64,000 nucleotides of DNA from Thalassospira sp. MCCC 1A01428 (GTDB lineage: Bacteria > Pseudomonadota > Alphaproteobacteria > Rhodospirillales > Thalassospiraceae): assembly GCF_002115825.1 (NCBI RefSeq), contig NZ_JFJZ01000015.1, positions 1-64,000 of the forward strand, given 5' to 3'. The notes under the pieces are model-generated. The model was not told the origin of the DNA. It saw only the letters and a list, made by a program, of their open reading frames with translations, and did no database searches. Below, piece after piece: positions 25,082 to 33,487 of this stretch (within the stretch, counting starts at the first letter, position 1; the number at the start of each line of letters is the position of its first letter). Both the position numbers and the translations under genes were made by a program.

Positions 25082-25798
25082 TTAACCGGTTGGCAAAACG
25101 GGTAGCTTGTTGCGCACCGTGACCGATAATGGATCAATGGCGCAATCATAGGCAATGGCTTCAACCCCGTGTGATGTGGCAGCCATGAAACGGGCGGCAT
25201 AATGCGGGTCAATATCGTGGGCCAGCGTGAACCGGTCGCAATCTGTGCGCTGGATCAGATAAAGCATGACGGCGCGGTGGCCCTGGGCAACCATTTCGGT
25301 CATTTCATCAAGGTGCTTGGCGCCGCGTTTTGTGACGGCATCGGGAAATTCGGCAAGGCCCGGCTGGGCATTATCGCGTTTTAAATGCACGTTTTTGATT
25401 TCGACGTAACACAGGCCTTTGTCAGGGTCGGATAGTAAAATGTCGATCCGCGAATTCTGCCCGTATTTAACTTCGCGTTTCAGGGTTTCGTAACCCGCCA
25501 GTTCCGGGATTTTTCCGGCAAGGATGGCTTCTTCGACGATGGCATTGGGGTGGGATGTGTTAATTCCCACCATCGCATCGCCCACCTGGCATAATTCCCA
25601 GCTATGTTTCAGTTTGCGTTTGGGGTTATCCGATGTTGAAACCCACACAGCCAGCCCGGCATCCTTTAACCCGGTCATCGCACCGGGGTTGGCACAATGC
25701 GCGGTGATAACATCACCATTTTCCAGTTCAATATCGGCCAGAAAACGCTTGTAACGCTGGATCAGCTTGCCACGGATAAGCGGTGAGGGCAGGTGCAT
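25082..25798 (-). CDS. sfsA: SfsA family DNA-binding protein / nuclease-like
   Basis: A 238-residue protein matching SfsA throughout: LIRGKLIQRYKRFLADIELENG, THCANPGAMTGLK-like block (ITAHCANPGAMTGL), YGQNSRIDILL, CYVEIKNVHLKR and RGAKHLDEMTEM. The family was named from a maltose-gene stimulation effect in E. coli and has a nuclease-like core (D...ExK pattern visible in SRIDILL and YVEIKNV). It is convergent with the GntR gene, 24 bases apart. Confidence 0.93.
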   Translation of the reverse strand: MHLPSPLIRGKLIQRYKRFLADIELENGDVITAHCANPGAMTGLKDAGLAVWVSTSDNPKRKLKHSWELCQVGDAMVGINTSHPNAIVEEAILAGKIPELAGYETLKREVKYGQNSRIDILLSDPDKGLCYVEIKNVHLKRDNAQPGLAEFPDAVTKRGAKHLDEMTEMVAQGHRAVMLYLIQRTDCDRFTLAHDIDPHYAARFMAATSHGVEAIAYDCAIDPLSVTVRNKLPVLPTG

Positions 25799-25925
25799 GG
25801 TCGGCCTTTCGAAAATCTGTCCTGACAGAACCTGTCATGTGTGTCGGGTAAACATCGTGCCAATTTCACGGCATTTCGGTCATACATCAACCCATTGATG
25901 CCTAAAGACATTCAAAGGACCTCAC

Positions 25926-26144
25926 ATGCGTGACAGCCTTCGCCAAAAGATCATTGAAATTTGCGACAAGAAAATCACGCAGAAAGGGCCAAATGTCGGC
26001 CTGTCATTTTATGCGTTTTTTGCCAACCGCAATGATGATCCCGACCTGTTGATGGAGGCTGCAAACTGGTGGATCAAAACCCACCAGCTTGATCATTTTG
26101 AAAAGGCCACAAAAATTCGCGATATGGTTCATGGGGGTAAGTAA
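25926..26144 (+). CDS. Small conserved protein, DUF6500-like
   Basis: A 72-residue protein (MRDSLRQKIIEICDKKI...NVGLSFYAFFANRNDDP...AANWWIKTHQLDHFEKA). I recognise it with moderate certainty as the DUF6500 family of short uncharacterised proteins. It has an excellent ribosome site (AAAGGA, 8 bases before ATG). Predicted helical and soluble; no catalytic motif. It converges on the methyltransferase gene with 3 bases between the stops. Function unknown. Confidence 0.85.
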   Translation: MRDSLRQKIIEICDKKITQKGPNVGLSFYAFFANRNDDPDLLMEAANWWIKTHQLDHFEKATKIRDMVHGGK

Positions 26145-26147
26145 GGC

Positions 26148-27062
26148 CTAGTTTACCGGCTTTGGTTTGTCTGGCACATCGCCCAAAAAATCAACCAGAC
26201 TAACCTGTCCACTGCCACGGCGCAGTGGTTTGGGCTGGCTTTCATCGGGTGACCATGCGGTAAGGTACACCACCTGAAAACGGGCATTTACCCGTCCGTC
26301 GGGCCGGGCGTGGCGGTCGTGGTAAATTGCGGCAGCACGGGCAAGGGTGCTGCGTTTGGTAAATTTTTTGCTGCGTTTTAAAATCAGGTTGCTTTCGCCC
26401 ATACCGGCAAGGTCACGCATCAGTTTTAGTGCGTCGGGGTAATCCACCGTGATTTCATCAATATCAACCACCGGCAGGGCAAAGCCACTGCGTTGCAACA
26501 GCGCGCCAGCATCCCGGACATCAATAAACGGCGAGATGCGCGGCGATACCCCGCCTTCTTCTTCGGCTTCGGCCGTCATCAGCGCATCGCGTAAATCTTT
26601 TAACGTTTCCCCGCCCAGCATTGATGCCAAAAAGAACCCGTCGGGTTTTAGTGCCTGCCGGGCCTGAACCAGCATACCGGGCAAATCATTCACCCAGTGC
26701 AGCGACAGGTTCGACAGGATCAAATCCAGCGACCCGTGGGCAAACGGCAAAAATTCCTCGTCCGCGACAAGGGTGGGGTGTTTGACCGCACCATTTTTGG
26801 CGTTGCGGGCATAGCCTAGCGAAATGTCGGATTGAAAAAGTGTTTCAATGCCGCCGCGTTTGCCAATGATCTGGCCCAACTCGCCACTATGGCACCCCAG
26901 ATCAAGCGCGGTGGGGAAGTTGCGTGTGGTGTCGTCCAGCCTGTCGGCGAGCCGTTCGGCTGTTTCGGCAAACAGAAAATTGTAATCCTGCGACCGGTTT
27001 GCCGCACGGTCGCGGCGCATTTTCAGGATACGGCGATCAAACACCGTAATCGGATCGCTCAT
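26148..27062 (-). CDS. BioC-like SAM-dependent methyltransferase
   Basis: About 304 residues of class I methyltransferase fold: TALDLGCHSGELGQIIG (SAM-binding glycine motif), FQSDISLGYA (acidic end of strand 2), and LDLILSNLSLHWVNDLPG (post-motif). It belongs to the BioC/NDUFAF5-like group; in alphaproteobacteria this gene is usually next to comF, so a role in respiratory-complex assembly or biotin synthesis is possible but unproved. The ATG at 27062 (MSDPITVFD) has GGAG upstream; a GTG at 27074 is the alternative. A four-gene module separates it here from comF. Confidence 0.85.
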   Translation of the reverse strand: MSDPITVFDRRILKMRRDRAANRSQDYNFLFAETAERLADRLDDTTRNFPTALDLGCHSGELGQIIGKRGGIETLFQSDISLGYARNAKNGAVKHPTLVADEEFLPFAHGSLDLILSNLSLHWVNDLPGMLVQARQALKPDGFFLASMLGGETLKDLRDALMTAEAEEEGGVSPRISPFIDVRDAGALLQRSGFALPVVDIDEITVDYPDALKLMRDLAGMGESNLILKRSKKFTKRSTLARAAAIYHDRHARPDGRVNARFQVVYLTAWSPDESQPKPLRRGSGQVSLVDFLGDVPDKPKPVN

Positions 27063-27190
27063 CAGGGGCTCCACTGTGCGGAATGCTATATTTGCCCTTT
27101 AAATAGCCCGCACAGTGCAGCCGTGCAATGGATCATCGGTTTGACCGGGCCGGATGGCCTGACCGGGCGACGGGTTTGATGGCACGGCAT

Positions 27191-27226
27191 ATTCATTTTT
27201 GTATCAACCATGATACGTATATGAAT
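27191..27226. repeat. Nested dyad between oxidoreductase and methyltransferase genes
   Basis: ATTCAT (27191-27196) and GTATC (27201-27205) are mirrored by GATAC (27212-27216) and ATGAAT (27221-27226) around a 6-base centre, an imperfect 36-base dyad. It lies just after the oxidoreductase gene and upstream of the methyltransferase gene, so it could be an operator or a terminator hairpin; the sequence does not decide. Confidence 0.45.
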
Positions 27227-27243
27227 GCACCTTGCAGATGTCA

Positions 27244-29424
27244 CTAGACATCAAGAACCAGTTTGGCACTGGCGCCTGCGGCAGGCATGGCGCAACATAA
27301 AAGCGCATTGTTATTGTCGCAACTTGCCGAAGGCGGGTTGGCATAGGCAACATCGCCGCTGATAATTGCGACCTTGCAACTTGCACAATTTCCACTGCGG
27401 CACCCATAATCCGGGCTTAGGCCTTCGGCTTCGGCCAGGTCCAGCAAGGTTTGGTTTTTGTCGGGATGCCAATGGGCGGTTTTACCGCTTTGGGCAAAGG
27501 TGACTTCAACCGGGGCATCGGAAATGGTGGCAGGGGTGCCGTTGTCCGATGCCCCTGTTGCCGGGGAAACATCTGGCGTGCGGGTTAAGCTGGCAGGGCC
27601 AAAGGCCTCGGCATGGATGCGGGTATCGGCAATGTTTTTGCTGCGCAGTCCGTCATACAGGGCCTGCATGAAACCGGGCGGGCCGCACAGATAAAAATCG
27701 TAATCATCAAACGGCAGTGCTGATTGTAAAAGGTCCATGTCGATGAAGCCGCTGGCATCATAATCGCGATGGGGCAGGGCGTTGTCGGTGTCGCCCAGAA
27801 CCCGGATAATTTTAAACATGCCCTGCGATGCCTGTTCGAGTTCGGCCAGTTCGTGTTCAAAGGCACGGTCCTGTTTGTTACGTGCGGCATAAAACAGCCA
27901 ACAGGGTTGAATGCGCCGGGCGCGATGGGCTTCGTATAATATGTGCCGCATCATTGCGATGAACGGGGTAATGCCAATGCCGCCTGCCATCATCACAATC
28001 GGGCGGTTTGACCGGGTGTCTGGCACAAAGTTTCCTTGTGGTGCGCGGGCTTCGATGATGTCGCCAATGGCAATGGTGTCGTGCAAATGGCGCGATACGC
28101 CGTTTTGACGGGCAACACTGATACGGTAGTTCCGGTCAGTTGGGGCCGAGGACAGCGTATAGGTGCGCACATGTTTGCTGCCATCGGCCATTGTGATGCG
28201 AATGGGCAGGAATTGGCCGGCAACAGGCGGGATTAATGCGCTGGAAATGGCATGTTGCGTATTTTTCCCAGTCTTTTCACCCGTGTTTTCATGTGCGTTT
28301 GTGCCCGTATGCCCGCGAACGGGGGCCAGATGGAATGATTTCACCGACCGACTTTCATCAACAATGCGAACAACTTCAAGCGGCCGCCATTGATTTGCCA
28401 TCCGTAGTGCAATGGCACGCTGTGCGGCTTCGTCCCAGGTGCCGGTTAAAAGGTTGTTTGGGGATTGTCCGCCATCGCGCGGATGCCAGCGCAGGGGCAG
28501 TGCATTTTTTCGCATAACGATGTGAGTGGGGTAAAAACGCCACAGGCGTTCAGCCCCCTGAAAATGAGCAATTTCGGGGCTGTCGAGCAGGATTTCGGCC
28601 CGGCCGGTCAGTTGCAAAATAGTGCCGGTTTCAAAATCGGCAAAAATCAGCCCGGCGCGTCCGGTTTGCAAAATATTACCCAGCGTATTGAAAAACAGGT
28701 TTCCTGCAAAATCGGGGATGGTCAGCCCGCCATCGTCGTCCAGTCTGACAAAGCCCGGTTTGCCACCCCGGTGTGAAACATCAACTTCGCGGCGTGTGTG
28801 GGAGGTGGAACCGGGTGTTTCCGTGGCGCGGTCTGCATAGCTGGCGACAAAAAACGTATCGGCATTTTTGATCAGATTTTGGCAAAAATCATCGATATGT
28901 TCGAGGCGGGTTACGGTTTCGTCCGGGTTGGCAGCAGTGCCTTGGGGGAGGAAATAATGGTCGCGCAGGCGAATATATTGCGGGCAATTGCCAAAGCTGT
29001 GATGAACGGAAATTTCAAATCCGGCATCGTCAAAATTGGCAATACGGCCATTCATGCGGTTGCGGCGGCGCGTTTCAAGTTCGATTCCCAAAAGACCGAC
29101 TGATTTGCCATTGGCAAGGCCGCCTTGGGCCGGATCATTGCTGTTGGGGGACAGGTTGATGTGTAATGTGGTGTCGTTTTTTGCCCGCATAAAACCGGGG
29201 GAGCCGGTGCGAATCGTGGCCCAGACATTATCGCGGTCATCGACCGTGCCCAAAACGACAAAGGGCAGTTTGGCAAAGAAGGTGCGGTGTTGTTCGATCA
29301 TATGGTCGCGAATGGCACGGTTGCCGATTTCGGCCATTTGCGTGGTAATTCCCATGTGCTGATGAAGGGTGCGTTCACCTTCATGCCATGTTTCAGACGC
29401 TGGCTTGGAATCTGACATCGACAT
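27244..29424 (-). CDS. PNPOx-ferredoxin reductase-2Fe-2S fusion oxidoreductase
   Basis: A 726-residue three-part protein. Residues 30-330 are a pyridoxamine-phosphate-oxidase-like flavin fold (LPFVVLGTVDDRDNVWATI, RREVDVSHRGGKPGFV). Residues 345-610 are a ferredoxin-NADP reductase module with FAD motif RTYTLSSAP and nucleotide motif MMAGGIGITPFIAMMRH, plus FYLCGPPGFM. Residues 640-726 are a plant-type ferredoxin with cluster cysteines at C675, C680, C683 (YGCRSGNCASC) and C710 or C711. Electrons would flow from NAD(P)H to FAD to the cluster; the acceptor is unknown. A His/Thr/Gly-rich insertion (about 370-395) splits the FAD domain. Start chosen at ATG 29424 after AAAGG; the GST gene follows upstream on the same strand. 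Confidence 0.88.
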   Translation of the reverse strand: MSMSDSKPASETWHEGERTLHQHMGITTQMAEIGNRAIRDHMIEQHRTFFAKLPFVVLGTVDDRDNVWATIRTGSPGFMRAKNDTTLHINLSPNSNDPAQGGLANGKSVGLLGIELETRRRNRMNGRIANFDDAGFEISVHHSFGNCPQYIRLRDHYFLPQGTAANPDETVTRLEHIDDFCQNLIKNADTFFVASYADRATETPGSTSHTRREVDVSHRGGKPGFVRLDDDGGLTIPDFAGNLFFNTLGNILQTGRAGLIFADFETGTILQLTGRAEILLDSPEIAHFQGAERLWRFYPTHIVMRKNALPLRWHPRDGGQSPNNLLTGTWDEAAQRAIALRMANQWRPLEVVRIVDESRSVKSFHLAPVRGHTGTNAHENTGEKTGKNTQHAISSALIPPVAGQFLPIRITMADGSKHVRTYTLSSAPTDRNYRISVARQNGVSRHLHDTIAIGDIIEARAPQGNFVPDTRSNRPIVMMAGGIGITPFIAMMRHILYEAHRARRIQPCWLFYAARNKQDRAFEHELAELEQASQGMFKIIRVLGDTDNALPHRDYDASGFIDMDLLQSALPFDDYDFYLCGPPGFMQALYDGLRSKNIADTRIHAEAFGPASLTRTPDVSPATGASDNGTPATISDAPVEVTFAQSGKTAHWHPDKNQTLLDLAEAEGLSPDYGCRSGNCASCKVAIISGDVAYANPPSASCDNNNALLCCAMPAAGASAKLVLDV

Positions 29425-29533
29425 GGGAATTACCTTTGCTGAAAAAGCAGGCACCAAGGGGCAGCGGCACCCAAAGCGGGGCCGCCTGCCGTGTTCGGCG
29501 TTTGAAATGCAGGTTGGTGATGACCGGGCCAGG

Positions 29534-30151
29534 TTAGCTGGTTGTGCGCAAACCGGCCTGGGTGGTCGGAAAGGGGACAAAGCCCGGCAAAGCCTCGATC
29601 TGGCGAAGCCATTTGGCCACGTTGTGATAGGGGCTGATATCGACATTGCCTTCCGGGGCCTGCACGATATAGCTGTAAAGTGCGACATCGGCGATGGTCG
29701 CCCGGTCGGTAACCAGCCAGTCGCGGTTGGCAAGTTCGGCATCAATCAGCGTTAAAATGCTGTGCGCCCGGGCAATGACCTCATCGGTGTTGAAATCGGC
29801 CCCAAACACAGTGACAAGGCGTGCGGCACAGGGGCCATACGCGATTTGACCGGCAGCGACGGATAACCAGCGCTGGATTTGGGCGGCATGGTGCGGGTCT
29901 TCGGGCAACCAGTCGGTTTTGCCGTATTTTTTGGCAACATAAACCATGATGGCGATGGAATCGGGGATGATTACGCCGTCATCCTCAAGTACGGGCACCT
30001 GCCCAAACGGGTTTAACGCCAGAAATGCCGGCTTTTTATGTTCACCATTGGCAAGGTCAACAGGGATCAGATCATAGTCGGCACCGATCAGGGACAAGAA
30101 CAGATGGGCGCGGTGGGAATGGCCGGAAAGTGGAAAATCATAAAGTTTCAT
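29534..30151 (-). CDS. Glutathione S-transferase
   Basis: A 205-residue enzyme with the thioredoxin-like N-domain ([23 protein letters not shown], then [27 protein letters not shown]; the cis-proline and PDS glutathione-binding motif are visible) and an all-helical C-domain with [13 protein letters not shown] (N-capping box). It conjugates or reduces using glutathione. It precedes the fusion oxidoreductase gene by about 110 bases and is divergent from a LysR regulator, suggesting an electrophile or oxidative-stress response unit. Confidence 0.92.
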   Translation of the reverse strand: MKLYDFPLSGHSHRAHLFLSLIGADYDLIPVDLANGEHKKPAFLALNPFGQVPVLEDDGVIIPDSIAIMVYVAKKYGKTDWLPEDPHHAAQIQRWLSVAAGQIAYGPCAARLVTVFGADFNTDEVIARAHSILTLIDAELANRDWLVTDRATIADVALYSYIVQAPEGNVDISPYHNVAKWLRQIEALPGFVPFPTTQAGLRTTS

Positions 30152-30237
30152 AGCATTTTCCTTTGAAAGGAGGTGCAGGGAACGGCTGATGAAATGATTA
30201 TGATTGTTTCAATTATATTAGTTAAGATAGAGTATTT

Positions 30238-30252
30238 GGAATGTACTGTTCC
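30238..30252. promoter_or_regulatory. Candidate LysR binding dyad
   Basis: GGAATGTACTGTTCC (arms GGAA/TTCC, 7 bases apart) lies in the 154-base divergent region between the GST and LysR genes. LysR proteins bind short dyads with a T-N11-A core in this position. Weak evidence on its own. Confidence 0.35.
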
Positions 30253-30305
30253 GTATTGGGGAATAATAAGGCGGCGCTTTCACACGTGGCATAGAAAGGT
30301 AATTC

Positions 30306-31211
30306 ATGGACCGCTGGCAAGCGATGAAGGTTTTTATCCGGGTGGCGGATTGTGGCAGTTTTGCCCAGGCTGGGCGTGATTTGCGTATGAGCCCGCCTGC
30401 AGTCACCCGTGCCATTGCCTTTTTGGAAGAAATTACCGGTGCGCGATTGTTGACCCGCACCACGCGCAGCGTAAAGCTGACCGAAGCGGGGGATCGTTAT
30501 ATGCGCGATTGCCGCCGTATCCTTGATGATCTGGCCGAGGCAGAAGCGGCCGCCGGGGGGGCATATGCCACGCCAACCGGCACCCTGACCGTTACGGCTC
30601 CGGTTCTGTTTGGTAAAATGTTTGTCATGCCGATTTTAATGGCGTTTCTTGATGAAAACCCCGGTATGCGCGGACAAGTCTTGTTGCTTGACCGGGTGGT
30701 GAATGTGGTTGAGGAGGGCATGGACCTTGCTGTCCGTATCGGGCATTTAACGGATTCAGGTTTAAGTGCGGTACGGGTTGGCGCGGTTAAACGGCTGGTT
30801 TGTGCCGCCCCTGCCTATTTTGCAAGGTATGGCAGGCCGGAAAAACCGGCTGATTTGGCCGCGCACCGCATTATTGGCACCACCAACCCGCCAACCACCC
30901 AGGAATGGCGGTTTGGCCGCACGGAAAAAGTTGCAGTAGTGGTCCAGCCCACCTTGTTAACCAATGCGACGGATGCAGCCTTGCAGGCTGCCCTTGACGG
31001 CTGGGGCATTGCACGATTGTTGTCTTATCAGATCAGTCCGGCTTTGGCATCGGGCCAGCTTGAAACGGTGCTGGAGCAATATGACGAAAACCCGGTGCCG
31101 ATCCATCTGGTGCATCCTGAAGGGCGGCGGGCATCGGCCAAGGTGCGGGCCTTTATTGATTTTGCAACGAAGCGTTTGCGCGCAAATCCTGCTGTTCGTA
31201 AATACGAATAA
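30306..31211 (+). CDS. LysR family transcriptional regulator
   Basis: A 301-residue regulator with N-terminal helix-turn-helix (WQAMKVFIRVADCGSFAQAG, then MSPPAVTRAIAFLEEITGARLL) and a periplasmic-binding-like sensor domain (GTLTVTAPVLFGKMFVMPIL, GMDLAVRIGHLTDSGL). It groups by pattern with LysR proteins of the AaeR/DmlR type. It is divergent from the GST and oxidoreductase genes and is the likely controller of both. Confidence 0.92.
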   Translation: MDRWQAMKVFIRVADCGSFAQAGRDLRMSPPAVTRAIAFLEEITGARLLTRTTRSVKLTEAGDRYMRDCRRILDDLAEAEAAAGGAYATPTGTLTVTAPVLFGKMFVMPILMAFLDENPGMRGQVLLLDRVVNVVEEGMDLAVRIGHLTDSGLSAVRVGAVKRLVCAAPAYFARYGRPEKPADLAAHRIIGTTNPPTTQEWRFGRTEKVAVVVQPTLLTNATDAALQAALDGWGIARLLSYQISPALASGQLETVLEQYDENPVPIHLVHPEGRRASAKVRAFIDFATKRLRANPAVRKYE

Positions 31212-31268
31212 GTATTGTAGCGTTGCATGGGCATGGGCGGCTGCAGACAGGGGGAGAAGCCGGGGTGA

Positions 31269-32105
31269 ATGGATAATCAGGATCAGAAGGTGGATGCGCA
31301 CCATGATCGTCAGCCCTTTAAGCGGGTAGGCACGGCGGTTTGGCAGGCAATTTTGCGCGGTTTGTTGCCTGCGCGGTGCGGGGGATGTGGTGTTATCAGT
31401 GATGCCCCCCATGCGCTGTGTGCCGAATGCTGGTCGGCGTTGCGGTTTGTGTCGCCGCCTTTTTGCGCCTGTTGCGGGTATCCGTTTGAATTGATGCCGG
31501 TGGAAATGCTGGCCCCCGCCGACGAAATGGCCGCGCGGGATGCAAAATATGCCAAAGGTGTTTTATGCGGCCCATGTTTGCGCCATATCCCGCCTTATGA
31601 TCGGGCCCGCGCCGCCCTGATTTATGATGATGGCAGCCGGGATTATGTGTTGCGCTATAAGCATGGTGACCGGACGGATTTAACCCCGCTTTTAACCCGC
31701 TGGATGATGCAGGCCGGGCAGGATTTTTGGTCCGATGCCACGTTGCTGGTACCCGTGCCTTTGCATCGCAGTCGGTTATTAATGCGCCGTTATAACCAGT
31801 CGGGTTTGTTGGCCGCGTCGCTGGCAAAACAAACCGGTATTTTGTTTGCACCCGATTTGATTACCCGTAAACGCAAAACCCGTAGCCTTGCCGGGCTGGG
31901 CCGAACATCCCGCCTGCGCGAGGTGCAGGGGGCCTTTGCGATATCGGCCAAAATGGCGACGAAATATGACGTGGCCGGGCGCAAAATTGTGCTGGTGGAT
32001 GATGTTTTAACAACAGGGGCCACGGCGGCGGCCTGTGCGCATGTGCTAAAAAAAGCCGGAGCCATGCAGGTGGACCTGATCACAATTGCGCGGGTGGTAC
32101 GCTGA
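31269..32105 (+). CDS. comF: ComF family phosphoribosyltransferase-like protein
   Basis: A 278-residue protein with an N-terminal double zinc ribbon (CGGCGVISDAPHALCAECW, FCACCGYPFE) and a C-terminal phosphoribosyltransferase fold with the PRPP-binding motif IVLVDDVLTTGATAAAC. ComF proteins support DNA uptake in competent bacteria and are linked to replication-fork repair more widely. It heads a plus-strand run with grxC and the nitrilase gene, an order conserved in alphaproteobacteria. Confidence 0.92.
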   Translation: MDNQDQKVDAHHDRQPFKRVGTAVWQAILRGLLPARCGGCGVISDAPHALCAECWSALRFVSPPFCACCGYPFELMPVEMLAPADEMAARDAKYAKGVLCGPCLRHIPPYDRARAALIYDDGSRDYVLRYKHGDRTDLTPLLTRWMMQAGQDFWSDATLLVPVPLHRSRLLMRRYNQSGLLAASLAKQTGILFAPDLITRKRKTRSLAGLGRTSRLREVQGAFAISAKMATKYDVAGRKIVLVDDVLTTGATAAACAHVLKKAGAMQVDLITIARVVR

Positions 32106-32187
32106 CGAATGGGAAATTATCTGTTATATACCTTCCCAACACACGGATATTCCGGGTCAGGAGCCCGAAATAAAAGGAATTGAATCG

Positions 32188-32445
32188 ATGGCGAAAATTG
32201 AAGTTTATGCAACCGACTGGTGCCCCTATTGCAAGCGGGCCCGCAAGTTGCTTGATGAGAAAAATGCCGATTACGACGTGATCGACGTGATGATGGAACC
32301 GCGCCGCAAACGCGAAATGATGGACCGTGCCGGTGGCAAAACCAGTGTGCCGCAGATTTTTATCAATGACGAACATATTGGTGGCTGCGACGAACTGATG
32401 GCGCTGAACGCCAAGGGCGGTCTGGATAAAATGCTTTCAGCATAA
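32188..32445 (+). CDS. grxC: Glutaredoxin 3
   Basis: An 85-residue glutaredoxin with active site CPYC in YATDWCPYCKRARKLLDEK, the cis-proline block TSVPQIFINDEHIGGCDEL, and no extra domain. It reduces disulfides and glutathione mixed disulfides in the cytoplasm. The frame is open from 32086, but AAAGGA precedes the ATG at 32188. A strong terminator follows. Confidence 0.95.
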   Translation: MAKIEVYATDWCPYCKRARKLLDEKNADYDVIDVMMEPRRKREMMDRAGGKTSVPQIFINDEHIGGCDELMALNAKGGLDKMLSA

Positions 32446-32460
32446 TCAAGACGAACTTGA

Positions 32461-32500
32461 AAAAGGGGTGGCTGCGCATATTGCGGGCCGCCCCTTTTTT
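32461..32500 (+). terminator. Rho-independent terminator after grxC
   Basis: AAAAGGGG with GGC pairs with GCC and CCCCTTTTTT across a 14-base loop, ending in six T residues. Confidence 0.88.
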
Positions 32501-32586
32501 GTTTTTGGACTTTCTCCCGCCGCTTTCGCTGCCTATTGTTGGGTAAATTGATGATAACCGGCGTCGTCGGATAAGGAGAATTAACC

Positions 32587-33411
32587 ATGACCCGTTTTAC
32601 CGCTGCCTGTGTTCAGGTAAACAGCCGTGATGACATGCATGATAATCTGGCGCGCGCGGCGATTTATGCGCGCGATGCCCATGCAGCCGGGGCGCGGTTA
32701 ATTACCTTTCCCGAAAATGTATCGATGATGTCGTTTGGTGGCGACAAGGTGCGTGCCGCGGCCTATGCCGAAAAGGATCATCCGGCGCTGGCATTTTTCA
32801 GTGATCTGGCGCGCGAACTTGAAAGCACACTGATTGTCGGGTCGCTTCACGTTAGCGTGCCGGGTGAAGACCGGGTTGCCAACCGTTGTTATGCGATTGG
32901 CCCGGACGGGGCAGTTCTGACATCCTATGATAAAATCCACATGTTTGACGTGGACCTTGCCAATGGCGAGTCTTACCGCGAAAGCAAAACCTTTCGTCCG
33001 GGCGATGCCGCCCGGCTGGTTAAAACCGATCAGGCCGATATCGGTTTGGCGATTTGTTATGATGTGCGGTTTCCGCATTTGTTTCGCGGTTATGCCAAGG
33101 CGGGCGCAACGGTGTTAACCATACCCGCTGCCTTTACCCGCACGACCGGGCAGGCGCACTGGCACACTTTGCTGCGCGCCCGTGCGATTGAAACCGGCTG
33201 CTTTGTCATTGCTGCCGCCCAGTGTGGTGACCACCCCGGCGACCGGCAAACATTTGGCCATTCCCTGATTATTGACCCGTGGGGTGTTGTTTTGGCCGAT
33301 GGCGGCACAGAGCCGGGCTTTATCACGGCTGAAATTGATCTGGAACGGGTGAATGAAGTCCGCGTGATGGTGCCATCCTTGCGTAATGACCATGATTACA
33401 GCCCGGCCTGA
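32587..33411 (+). CDS. Nitrilase-superfamily carbon-nitrogen hydrolase
   Basis: A 274-residue amidase with the Glu-Lys-Cys triad: LITFPENVSMM (Glu), YDKIHMFDVDL (Lys) and IGLAICYDVRFPHLFRGYA (Cys). It is closest in pattern to the Nit1/Nit2 omega-amidase and deaminated-glutathione amidase group, which repairs damaged metabolites; this fits the neighbouring glutaredoxin gene. Ribosome site AAGGAG is 9 bases before ATG 32587. Confidence 0.92.
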   Translation: MTRFTAACVQVNSRDDMHDNLARAAIYARDAHAAGARLITFPENVSMMSFGGDKVRAAAYAEKDHPALAFFSDLARELESTLIVGSLHVSVPGEDRVANRCYAIGPDGAVLTSYDKIHMFDVDLANGESYRESKTFRPGDAARLVKTDQADIGLAICYDVRFPHLFRGYAKAGATVLTIPAAFTRTTGQAHWHTLLRARAIETGCFVIAAAQCGDHPGDRQTFGHSLIIDPWGVVLADGGTEPGFITAEIDLERVNEVRVMVPSLRNDHDYSPA

Positions 33412-33430
33412 TCGTGCTTTTAATAAAATA

Positions 33431-33457
33431 AAGGACCGGCTTTCGGGGCCGGTCCTT
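33431..33457. terminator. Bidirectional terminator between nitrilase and ABC permease genes
   Basis: AAGGACCGGC / GCCGGTCCTT is a perfect 10-base-pair stem with a 7-base loop in the 76-base gap between the convergent genes. T-rich sequence flanks the minus-strand side (TTTATTTTATT). Confidence 0.85.
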
Positions 33458-33487
33458 GGTGTTTTATGCACGATTAATGGCGTGCGG

